Source: Eutreptiella sp. 'Long Island Sound 2002'
Taxonomy: Eukaryota > Euglenozoa > Euglenophyceae > Eutreptiales > Eutreptiaceae
DNA: 64,000 nt
Assembly (NCBI GenBank): GCA_964036045.1
Contig: OZ038378.1
Coordinates: forward strand, 175,420,341-175,484,340
Direction: 5' to 3'
Shown piece after piece: positions 11,949 through 23,157 of the stretch (positions are counted from its first letter, which is position 1; each line of letters starts with the position of its first letter). The notes beneath the pieces are model-generated. The model saw nothing but the letters and a program-made list of their open reading frames with translations. It had not been told where the DNA came from and did no database searches. The translations under genes were made by a program, and so were the position numbers.

Positions 11949-12943
11949 CTGAAGAGTTGAGTTTTTTGCGAAGGCGGAGACTCAGCAGGAAAAACACGTC
12001 AAACAAAAGGGAGCGCATCCTCTCTCAGTGTCGGGTCTTACTTTGAACAGCTCCCCTCTTTCCGGGTACAGTTGGAAGGGGGGGCAACCTTTTGCTTGAT
12101 TTGCATGAAGAAGGGAGCAATCACTTGTCCAGGATTGCCCTTCGAAGTGGCCGCAAGGTCCAGGATGTTTCGCATCATAAGATAGTTCCTCGTGGCCTGT
12201 TCCATTTCCCAGGATTTCCCATCCATCTCGAGACTCAGCATGTGCAACAACATCCAGTCTGATGGAGAGGGTTTGCGCGGGTAGCAAGGAAGCTTCGAGA
12301 AGTTTCTGTGCCCAAAAACCTCATAGGCCAACATTCCGAAGCCACTGGGTCGCAGGGTCCTATCCTTGGGCTAAAGACGGCATACTAGCAGAGTCTTCAC
12401 TGAGCATGTGGCTGTTCATTCTCAACCAAGATTCAACATCCTCAACATCAGTTATCTTGGCGAAATCCTTCAACTCATCTTTATTCTCCAGGACCTTTTG
12501 CAATTTTACTTCAGCTTGCTCGTCCTCTGTCATCGTTGCCAACTGAAAACACAGAGTTGCGAAATGTTTGGTTGTGAATAACACTAGGGTGTTCCCTCCG
12601 ATCATAATTTGTTCTGTCTACAGCATACCATTTTGGCTTCCGCCTGCTCTTGCTTTTTCTTTTCTTCATCCCCACGGTTGATTATCGTCCTCTCTGAAGT
12701 CACAGTACACAGGTCGTCGGCACACCACTTCTTTTTCTTTTCGAGCTCGTCCAACTTCTTCAAGGCTTCTGGTGTTCCCTCAGCCAGCAATTTCTCTTTT
12801 TCAGCAGCTTCCTCCGCCTTGCGTTTCTCACGTTGCTCGCGGCGAATGCGGATCATCAAACTTTTATCAATGTTGGGGTGCATGCCTTCCTCATCATCAC
12901 TTAGCTCAATGTTGTCCCACTTGCTGTAATTGATTCCCGACAT
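11790..12943 (-). CDS. CDC37: CDC37-like Hsp90 co-chaperone, short form
   Basis: CDC37 binds client protein kinases and hands them to Hsp90 in the cytosol. The start at 12943 gives an N-terminus, NYSKWDNIELSDDEEGMHPN, that matches the family signature, including the serine in SDDE that CK2 phosphorylates in known CDC37. The four exons are 12943-12629, 12542-12386, 12258-12089 and 11948-11790. They total 801 bases (266 aa plus TAG), and all phases agree. Residues 1-105 form the charged N-terminal kinase-binding coiled coil. Exons 2 and 3 resemble the middle Hsp90-binding region (WLRMNSHML, then WEMEQATRNYLMMRNILDLA, then PFFMQIKQ). The end is a Glu/Ala-rich helix. Human CDC37 is 378 aa, so the C-terminal domain is missing or replaced by the acidic tail. 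The exon 3 donor (AAG then GTTGCC) is weak; a better GTAAGA lies 45 bases on but gives the wrong frame for exon 4. Confidence 0.85.
12089..12258 (-). CDS. CDC37: CDC37 exon 3 (Hsp90-binding middle part)
   Basis: Follows CATCAG and completes an Asn codon, giving ANWMLLHMLSLEMDG. This aligns with the conserved CDC37 stretch that begins ANYLVIWC in the animal proteins. The downstream boundary is the least certain in the gene. Confidence 0.7.
12386..12542 (-). CDS. CDC37: CDC37 exon 2
   Basis: Follows a TTTTCAG acceptor and opens LATMTEDEQAEVKLQ. The donor GTATGC leaves one base of the next codon. Confidence 0.75.
12629..12943 (-). CDS. CDC37: CDC37 exon 1 (kinase-binding N-terminus)
   Basis: Starts with ATG at 12943 and ends AKM just before GTATGC. 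It carries the conserved YSKWDNIELSDDEE motif, HPNID and a long Lys/Glu helix. Confidence 0.85.
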
Positions 12944-15900
12944 CGTGACTGCCTGTCAGCGAAATGGCAATGCTATAGCTGACACATACATGCCCAGTTG
13001 ACGATTCACGCAAGTTCTAGCTCAAGTGTCCACCAAAGGAATGCCAATGGAACCGGGTCCGGAAGGTAGGATGTGCCTGCATACCATGTTTGTTCTCTCT
13101 TTTGCCAGACAGTAAAATGCACATGTGAATGACCAATACTGTCCCAGACAAGGGTATCGGTCGTCCCAGATGCCCTCGTAATGTCCCAGGACTTTAGATT
13201 CTGGACAAGTCTAGTAATGTTCCAAATTGCCTCGGGGGGGGGACAAAAACCGGGCGCGAAGCGCAAGGAAGAAATTTTTTCCAACAAAAAAACAACACCC
13301 AGGTCAACACGGGGGGAGAGAGAAACCGTTTTCGACAAAAAAGTTTGTCTATGTGCCGGACAAAATTCTCTTAATGTCCCAAATGGGTGGCCGCGGGGTC
13401 TTGTCATGTCCCGGTTGGCTTGCTTTCGGCTAGGACATTATTGGACAGTTTTACCGTATATGTTGTGGTGTGCCCTTTGTTTGATACGGCAAAGCAATTC
13501 GTAAATTCTCCGTGAAATTGTGGAGGTCTTGCTCGAAAACATCAGCGATGTTATTTACCAACGACAATAGCCCCAAAGTCTGAAAAATGCAAAAACGCAA
13601 TCCAGCAAGGACCATCCATCATCAATCCCGACTGTTGCGGGTGTCATGCGCGTTTTTTTACGTGGTGTTGTTGTCTAGGGTTGTCGACGATCCCGAAGAT
13701 GAAAACTCGCAAGTGAGTTGTGTGTTTGAGCGAACCGTAATATGCAAGGATGGGAAGCAAACCGGTGCGAGAGCGGCACCATGTCGTTTTTGGTTCGACG
13801 ATTAGAAGCTTATCACGAGCTGATCAGTTTGCCACTGACGGTATGGTTGTCGTATCGGTCGTATCGACGTCAACCAAGGCGTCACCTCCTTACTTTGCAC
13901 CTCGATGTCGTCTTTGTAGGTCCCCAAATGTCCACCGAAGAGCTTCGTGGGCATCAAGAGAATGAAATGAAACGTTTGAGTAAACCACGTCCCATTGCCG
14001 GGAGGCCGGACGGCAGTGTGCTGCACCACTTTTTAAAGAACGTGTGTTGCGTGCGTGTGAGGGTAGCGGGTGGAGCCGCATACACACGGGTGGGGGGGGG
14101 GGCTTGTGCCCTTTCAAGCAATGACAATGGGTCGGTTGCATTCGTCCAACAATCTTCACGGCACGGATCCCTTGATATGTGCACCCACAAGCTTTTCAAT
14201 TCGGTTATGACGTCGTCGTGTTCTTAGATTTGTTTGCGCCATTTGAGGAATTGGGACCATCGAGGTTTTTCGACTCTCGCTACTTCGCACTCATCCCCTC
14301 ATTGTTGTTTGCAGAAAAACATGCACAATAAGGCTGAAATGGACGCGCTTTTCGGGCCACTCAATTGGTTGTATGCCTCCATGCAAATGTCCAAGGTTTG
14401 TGCTAGGGATTGCAAGTGTTCGCATTTTGTGTGTTTGTCAAGTTGCATGCGGCTTGTCGCGTTGCCCGAGACGAGGGGAATCGGCATAGCAAGTAGACGG
14501 TCATCCACCATCCTTTGACTCACCACATGTTTGAAACGGGAAAGGGTAAATGTGGTTGAAGATAACTCGGCACCCGCTTGTGTTCGCCGAACTTAGATCC
14601 GATTCGCATGATCGATTCGAAATCTCTTTCGACAAGTTCCCAGTGTTGCATGTTCACGAAGAGACGCACCTTTTCCGAAAAACTTACCTTCATAGAAGAT
14701 TTCACGAGGTTCCAGAGGTTACTAGATTGGACGTGAATTTCCCATGGAAGCAAACTCGAAAAGGAAATGTAGAAAGTATCTATGTTGCACAGCACAATAC
14801 CCCAACGCCACCAAAGTACCCAATGACTTCGCATACCCGTTTCTCGGGGAGGGATGTTTGTAGCCATCGTTTCCGGGAAAAATTTCCGTGTCCCCATGTC
14901 CGAGGCCGTAGACGGTCGAGCACTTGACTTGCATCCTTGTTTTTGTCCAACTAGCTCCCTCAAGTTGCACACTTTTGGGCACATGGTTATTTAATGAGCC
15001 CACGATGGGTAGTTGAAGGTATATACCGTGTCGGGACCCCTTTGGCAGACCACTTGTGCGGGACGGGCACTTATCCCAGGCGGGGGTATCAGCTACCACA
15101 CATCAATGAATGAACTTAGTGCGAGGATTCTTGTCAACATCATGGATCGTGTGGTGAGTGTGTGCTCGGAAGATGGGAAGATGGCCAAGAAATTAAATTC
15201 GAACATGCCCGGATGCCCAAAGTGTACGACGGGATATGTCCCGGGACATTTGGAGGGTGATGTCTTGCGGCGCGCTAGTTGAGGTTTCACTGTCCGCACA
15301 AGCCAACCGACAACAACGAAACGAATCCGCAACAACGACCGGGATCCTTAGAAACTTTGCATGGGTACTCGATCACACTTGGTCGTATGCGCACAACTTC
15401 GGCATTTGCATCGGCTCAAAGGTCCATGAAATCTCAATCTACAGGGGATGAGCGTTCGAATTTGTTTTGTTGCTCAACCGTGTTATGGGCTCTTCTTGCA
15501 ATCACTTATTTTTAGGACGAAGTAAATTTACCTCCGACGCTAAGCAGTAGCCGGATCCCCGCGCAATCTAGCCTGTGCTACAAAAAGGCAGTACGCATCA
15601 TCGATCGTTTGATGAAGCAGAATGGGATTCCAGCGACCGATATGAAAAAGCGGAAAGGTGATTTGGCACAATATTGTCCGGACATACGTGTTACCAGGGC
15701 CTACGCTCCGGTCACGTGGTTTGCCTGTGCCATTGTGCAAATTGATGAGGTCGGGCTCGCTGTTGTCATGGCCTTTGTGGATGGCATTAGGGCATCACAA
15801 AACGCTTAGGTGTCACCAACCCCTCCAAGGCATTTTGAAGGCACTAGGTTCCTTTGGGGCACTATGATTGGCAATCTTGGCAAGGATAAGGACGCTTCTT

Positions 15901-16657
15901 TTGGGTAAGTAACAGAACAATTGTAAGTGTGTTTTAGCTCTTTTTCGGGGGAACGATGAGAACCAAAGCCAACACGAACGAAGTGAATGAGCCGGCGCCA
16001 AGAAACCGCGCCACCAATGAGCGTCGGTAGCTGTGAAAGAAGACGCAATGTGTTAAGTTTTGCGTTTGTATATTTTTGCCCCTTGGGGTGGCTCCGTTGA
16101 GGTGGCTTTTGGGTGGTCAAAAAATTTGACCCCGGGCACTTGGGCAACAGGGAGGTTGGTGCGTTGCATAAGCGAGAAGCGTTCTACACGCGGCCATTTT
16201 CAAGAAAGTGCACCCGACGATGTGGTGTGTTTCTTGACACAAACAGTAGCACGCGTGCCTCAAGTCCGATATTTGTCAAGTCACCACCGGTGGAAAATGT
16301 GCACACCAACCCGGCTATTTGCTCCACGTGGACCATGAAAATGAGATGCGGGTCGCACCTCAATCCCCATCCTTGCTAGCGGGACCCATCGCATAGTGCC
16401 CTCAACAGCGAAAGGACCCCTGAGGAGCGTGAAGTTTCAGCATTGTATACGGCGATTCCCGCCGTTCTCTGGTATGTGGATGCATATCTCACCACTTGGT
16501 CACATGGATCAAATTAAAAGACGCTGGACTTCTGCTCATTGGATCAAGATATCGCATGAAAATCTACATAACTTCTTTTGGGGGAAAACATGTGACTCTG
16601 AGTCGGGCTGCACTATTGGTCGCTTAATGATTTTGGATGATGGTTATATGAATGCAG
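12944..16657. other. No supported gene between CDC37 and the next plus-strand gene
   Basis: This interval sits between divergent genes, so promoters for both could lie here. Open frames at 13742-14227 (plus), 14520-14984 (minus) and 15013-15282 (plus) resemble no family I know. Upstream exons of the 16658-28571 gene may be hidden here, because its first visible exon begins in phase 0 after a splice acceptor. G runs occur at 13236-13242 and 14092-14101. Confidence 0.4.
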
Positions 16658-16754
16658 GAGCTTCTAACCTTGTTGCCAGTTCAGACGCTCTTGACGGCTG
16701 CCGGCACTCGAGGACAAAGGAATATTCTTGAAAAATTGGTGTTGGTGTCCAGAG
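16658..16754 (+). CDS. Hypothetical gene, exon a
   Basis: AATGCAG acceptor, phase 0, reads ELLTLLPVQTLLTAAGTRGQ and onward, donor GTTGGG after one base of a codon. The following 61-bp intron ends in TTGCTCTCGCAG. Confidence 0.4.
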
Positions 16755-19700
16755 GTTGGGCCACAAATGTGGCTCCAATGGACGAACAGCAATTCTCCAT
16801 CCATTGCTCTCGCAGCTCAATTGCGAATTAGCGGTACCTTCGCACTATTGTTTGACATCATGACGACACGGCGAGTCATCATGTCTGGAGAGCCCCACAA
16901 AGTGGCCACGGAGCTGTACAGGTAAGCCTACATAGACTCCTACACCCATTCCCGGACCCATCGACGACCCACGTTGCCTCTTCACAGGTAGATGATCGCA
17001 TTGACGATCCTTGGCTGTCACACCTCATTTTTGTAACATATCTATTTCGTTCTCGTCTTGCAACAGCAGAGTGCTATCAACTTGCCGATAATATCCCAGG
17101 CGCAGCAGCAATTCATTTGGCAGTTGCTTAAATCCACATCTTTGGTATCATTTCGAATTTCAATGGCTCATACTGTTCCATTTGTGGCGCGGAGGATTGA
17201 CGTGCCAGCCCCTAGCACGACACTGCATCTGTGCTTTGCTACCTCGCGTAATGCACATCCGTTTTTCCGTGAGGCTCTGCCTGCTCGATCTCTGCTTTAT
17301 TCCTCCTGCTGTTACTCACCTCCCAGCGTTATGGCTGGGCTCTGCTTGGAGCGCGCAGCATGTTGCACCTCAAGTCGAGCTTGTAACCAGCAACTCTTCT
17401 AGAAATCAATTTTTTTTTTGGCTTGATCATGAGAGAAAGTAATCTGTGCTCGCTTCGTAAGGGTTTCAACAGCAACAACTCCCCTCTATCAATGACGGGC
17501 ACAGTCACCAACCGCAACGAGCAGGCTTGCGTCGCCGCGCACTGCAACCGGCGTTGTCATTTGGTTGCCTTGCGGATGGTCACCAATGCCGTCGCTTGAC
17601 CACCCAACGTCGTTCGCTCTTCACCGACTGGGTGTTAGCTGTTCCGAAGGTGACACAATGAGTAACGCCTGAAATGATCTTTGTATTGCAGATTGGGCCC
17701 CTCGGTGCCAGCTGGTGGTGAAATGATGACGATAGACGGTTTACCTGAATGGTCAAGCAATGGTTGCGTGTTCCTGTCGGCAGTTGCAATGCGTTCCGCC
17801 GCTAAAAATAAACGCGGTGCCGCACTGCGTGGTGCACCCCTCTCATGTGCAGCGAGGCAGTCATTGTCCCTGTGTAACAGGTACATGGGAAACAAATACC
17901 ACAACGTGAAATTCACTTTTGTTGGCATCACCGACAATGGCTCCAAACGGGTATGCGGGATATTTCTGTGCGCAGTTTGCCTATTCAACAGAAATTTGGG
18001 CGATGCATTGCGTTTTGGGCTGTGGTGGATTGTGTATTTGATTTCGGAGGTTGCTGGTCTTCAAACGCACACAGTCCGAATCTTTTTCCCATCCATAAAA
18101 GGTTTTCAACCACGTACGCTGAGGTCCTGGCTCTCTTCGTTGCTGCTGTGGCAACCCTGTTGCTTCGCCTGCACGGCGCCCGCAGTCGTGCAGCCACTAC
18201 CCTAATGCGCCACCGGGGGTCCGCGGTAATTGTGCAGGTGCCAACCGACCGATAATCGACGGAGGGCCAACCCACCGGCCCACCGGCCGACCATCGACCG
18301 GATCTTGGACGGCAGTCGCGTCCAACCCATGCTCCAGCTCTGGACCCCTGCTGGGCCCTGTGCAACCACCTACCCGTGTGGGGCATTCCAGTGAACACGT
18401 TGCTTGTTCTGAGGCTGACGATCGCTTTTAACGATTTTCATTTCTGCATGACACGGCCCCTTGCTTTCATATTTCATTTTCATATCTGTTTTGTTCTCGC
18501 TTGGCAGCTGAAGGGTCTTTCCTCTTGGCGATACCCTTGCACCTGATCCTGAATGCGGCCGAAAGTGCTGATGGCAGGGCCATGGGCGTGTCCAACCGGA
18601 AACTACGTGTCGGGAAAAAACGATGAATGATTTTCTGAACGAAAAAAGCACCAGTGGTTTTACTGCAGAAGTGATTTTTCAACATCTGATTGCATTTTCT
18701 GCATTACAGTCAACGCTCTGCGCCGTCTGTGAGTGGTAGGCGTCCATGTGTATGAGGGCATGGGAGGGATGTGGAAATGGATGCGTAGATGCAAGTTCTG
18801 CTTTTGGAGGACATCCCCCAAAATCCGCAAGTCATGCGAAGTACACTTGCATAAAACTTGCCTCGTACGACAGCATGCGGCCCCCCAGCAATGCAAGCCT
18901 GCCAAGGGGTTCGGACCGTGCTGTTGGCAGGGCAGAAATGTGTGTGCGCGGGTGTGTGCCTGGGTGTGTGGATGGGTGTGGCAGTGCATCTGTGCCTGGG
19001 TGAGGAGTGGCTGTGTGTCTGGGGATGTGTGCCTGGATGTGTGATGCGTGTGTGCCTGGGGGTGTGATGGCGTTGTGGGTAGGTGAGTGGACGGCTGGGG
19101 CGTATGGATGCGCAGCCCAAGGGACGTATTAGAGTAACCTTCCGAAGGCCGGTACGACCACCTTCCGCCGTTCTGATTTTGCACACCCACACAGTGCAGA
19201 AATGCACAGAGGCTAGAATACGCTCTGGATAGACGCGAACATGGACAGTGTTACAATTCTGGGATATGCACAAACGCCAAATCTGCACCTGTGCACCTTT
19301 GCTGCACCATAGCAGCATGGATTTCAGCATCGTTGGAGGTCCGATGCTTGGTGTTTTGGAGCAATCTCCAGACGTGTTCGTCCCACGTGTATGATCGAGA
19401 TGCAGTACTTTTGCAAAAGGCATCAATGTCTGTTCGCTGCATTGTGGTCCATTTGACGACTTTACTCCTTGGAAGATTTTCTCAAAATGGTGATTTCGCG
19501 TCATAAAGGCGAAAGCAGAGACGGGTTAGGATGAGAGCTATTTCGGGGGGTGAGGGCTGGTGAGGCTGTTGAGGGTTGTAGCCCCCTTCCCAAACCCCTG
19601 TCACCACCTTTTGGGCCCGTCGACCTTGGAGCTTCTGAAGAGGGGAGAGGGTCCGGAAGGGGGGCCCACACAGTGGTGGGGGGCTTGCGCCCCACGCGCA

Positions 19701-22700
19701 GGCCAACATGCTGGGGAGGCACATGGCAGACCACCAGGACGCCGGATGAAGGGGCAGAAGTGTTGCGCCGCACACACACGGAAACGCGGCGAGGCATGTG
19801 GTGGAAAACCTGAGTGCGGAGGGGAGTGGGCAGCAAAAAGCCGTAAAACGACACCCACCCCCGGCCCCACACCGACCACCACACCAACCAGCACAACCCC
19901 GGTGTGCCAACTACTGGGCTCCTCTGACGCGGAAACTGGCAAAAAACGACCCCCGCAGCAACCGACAGACCGCAGCAACCCAACGCAGCATGCGAAGGGA
20001 AGAACGGGTGACTGTCCAGGGCCCCGTATAGAAACAGCAACCCGACGGAATGTCACACAGGGGGGCGGACTCAACAGCCCCGACTCCCTGCAAATCCTTT
20101 TCCACCCACCCCAATGTGTACCGCTTTTGTTGTACCCAGGTGGCGCGTGATATCTTCTGTAAGGATAAGATACAAACTGCCGCAGAGGACGCATACGAAA
20201 AGTATATCATCAAATCCAGTTTGGAGGTATGCCGCGTGCCGAGCACACCTATGGCCCACACACACGCTGGACAGACATCGAGGCCGCCTCTTTAGAGTCT
20301 TGTTGTTGTTGGGCCTGTGCTTGGTGCGGGGATTTGCTGTTGTTGGTGCAAGTCCCTATTGGAAATCAGAGGACTGCTTTCCGATGGCACAGGTCGTGGA
20401 TGACAATCACATGTACATTGTGTACCCTGAGAACGATTCATACGTCGATGACATTATTCGCATGGGCATCCGGAGGATGCACGAGGAGGAAGAGCACCGG
20501 CGTGAGAGGTTTGTACTCACGCCGCCCACTGCAGATGCCTGTCACACCTCAAGTCTCAGTCACCTCCTGCTCCACCCCCTCCAACCCCTGGGGCTGGGCA
20601 CCTTGACGTGGTGTGGAGGCATGGTGGGGTCTCCCCGCGCGAACAGACCGGAACAGGGGGGCAGACTTGCTGCCGCGGCTCAGCACTGCCCTGAAGATCT
20701 TTTGCCAATTCACGCACGGTAGGCCACCCGCCACGCCGTGATGCTGGGCGCTAGAGTGATCGGGCCGTGGGCGCGGGGGCTCTCTCCATGTGCCGGGGAT
20801 TGGCGGTGGATAGCCCGTGTCCACCTCTGCTCAGCAGGCGGGTACGCTGTCGCCACTCCCAACCATCTGTGCTTTGCACGCTTTGCTCTCGTGTATCTAC
20901 AAGCGGATGGTGAGGCTGGCATCCCGTGAACACACATCCGGTGGGGACCCGCTTTGGCACACCATCTACGCTTTGCACGCTTAGTCTCCGCCTGCTCCCT
21001 TTTTGCTCATCTGTGCTCTATTACCCAGCCGTCTGCCCGGCTTGGTCTGCTTCTCCGGGTGGTGGGGTGTCCTCCTATCAACACCTATCCAGTGGGAGCC
21101 GCTTTGGTACACAACCTGTGCCTTGGCGTTTTGCTCGCGCTGTGCTTTCGTTTTGCACGTCCCTTGCTGTCCCCAAGGTCATGGGATACCTACCATGTGT
21201 CCAACGATAAGACATGTCGCCTGGTGGACGCCTTGGTGGGCGAGGGCCTCTATGCGCCTGCTTGACCTGGGTTCCTAGCACCGGTTTGGGTCTGTCGCTG
21301 AGGTATCTCCGGTTCAGCAGGGGCGTTGGTTTGGAGACTAGGCCAAGCCCAATTCATCCTATGCCCGGGATGAACATGGATAGTCTAGTCTATGATCTTG
21401 CATCTTTGTCCGTGTGTGTGGTCGAGACACGGGGACTGGGCACCCTTTCCGGGCTATCATGGCTGGCACGGGGCCTGCGCCGATCGCTGGCAGCTCCTCC
21501 TCCTCCTCCCCCCCCCCCCATACGGAATGACCCCACCCTCGCGGACGAGCGTTTCGTTGCGCAGAGGCACGTCTAGAGACTGGCTTGGCATGTGGTGGGA
21601 AACCGCCGATGGTTGGGCGTCAACTGATGGGGTCAGGTATTCTGCCCGCAGGTGACTAACTGTAACGGGAAACGCGTTTCTGAAGGTTTTGGGAACATCA
21701 CGATATGTCATACGTGCCGGGGCGTCGGTATTTCGGGCCATGAGTCTCATGGCAGAGGATCACTTGCCGACACGCTGGCGTACGGCCAGGGGCGTTTCCA
21801 ACCATCGGTTTTTCACTGGGTTTCGAACTTATGACCTCTGGATCGGCTTTCGGGGACAGCGCTTTTGTTGGGGAGCCCTTCCCCCCCCTTTTTCTAACTG
21901 ACCTTACAGACGGCGCTCTGGGCCGGCAGTTGACAGCCGACTTTGGTCGCCAACCGCCACCTTCCTACAATGAATGGCCAAAATTTGTTCATTAAGCACC
22001 GATTGCTTGCCAGATGCTGCCATTTGTCAGGTAGTGGTAAGTGGTGTTCATTACTGGCCAACATTGTCGATTGGCGCGGCGCCGTCAGTTGGCTACTGCA
22101 CCCCGTGTCATTTTCGCGATGCGTGCGGGAAGATTTTTTTATATTACCCCTTCAGTACGGACGGTCCTGTTCGGGGCTGTCAGGGCCTTTGGCTGTACTC
22201 CCAACTCCGGTCGAGTCGTCATGCTCTAGCCATCCTGGGACAGTGGCTCCCGGGTTGTCTGCAACTGACAACCTCAGGCCTAGATGCCTCCGCCCCCCCC
22301 CCCCACCCCCCCGCTGGCTCTCTTTCCGCAACACACACACACACACAATGAACCCCCCACTTTTGGCTCTGGGTCTCGATGATCCTGGGACCTTCCCAGT
22401 GTCCAGCACGAGGTTGTAGTGTGATGATGATCGTGCCAGTGCTCGGACTCCGCACGGAGTTTCTCATAGGAGAGCAGCAGAACCAGGTCACTTCCAGCCA
22501 CTCTTGTACTTGATGGCGGCTATTCATGCTGGACGAGATTTATTGATGCGATCTGCGAATTCAATCCCCCGTGTTGCAGGTATTCTACACCGAAATTTGT
22601 GCCTCCTCCAGCGCCTGATTGGTTGCAGAAAGCCATGGAGGAGCAAAAGGCTCTTGATCTGGCTGCCGAAATGTCCAAGTATGTACATCTTTATCCTCAG

Positions 22701-23116
22701 GGCCTTCTGGGCGCCGATGTGCATTTGTGCATTGGGAAGGCCTCGACCAAGGCTTGTGGTTCGCAGCCACGTTCCCTCTGTTGATCACAAAGTAGCGTTC
22801 TGATATGGATTTTCAGCAGATGAGATGCTTCTATTCGCTTCGACAGGCGAGCCTCGGAATTGAGGGTGGCATAGATATGGGACCAAATACGAATGCTCGT
22901 CGCTGGCAGGGCTCATGTGATAGAATTTGTGCACCCCATTCCCTTGTCTATTCGGGGCTGGGGACTTTTGGCTGTGTCATTATTCTGATTTATTTATTTA
23001 TTAATGCCGCGAGCACCGCCTTATCTATGTGTGTGTGGTATGCAAGGGGGAAAGGCAGCCTGTTTGGCTCACCTCACCTCAGCCTGCGCGGCACTGTTCT
23101 CTCATTTCCCCTCTCC

Positions 23117-23157
<41 letters not shown>

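Noticed and set aside
18710-19504. 264-codon minus-strand frame with Thr/His/Pro run
   Set aside because: The run comes from a degenerate GTGTGTGCCTGG array at 18940-19080; the remainder has no family match.
19501-20194. Overlapping 140-200 codon frames on both strands
   Set aside because: They coincide with repeat R1 copy 1 and do not agree in frame with R1 copies 2 and 3.
21815-21850. GGGTTTCGAACTTATGACC, like the 3' half of a minus-strand tRNA
   Set aside because: The T stem does not pair and no anticodon arm or acceptor stem could be drawn.
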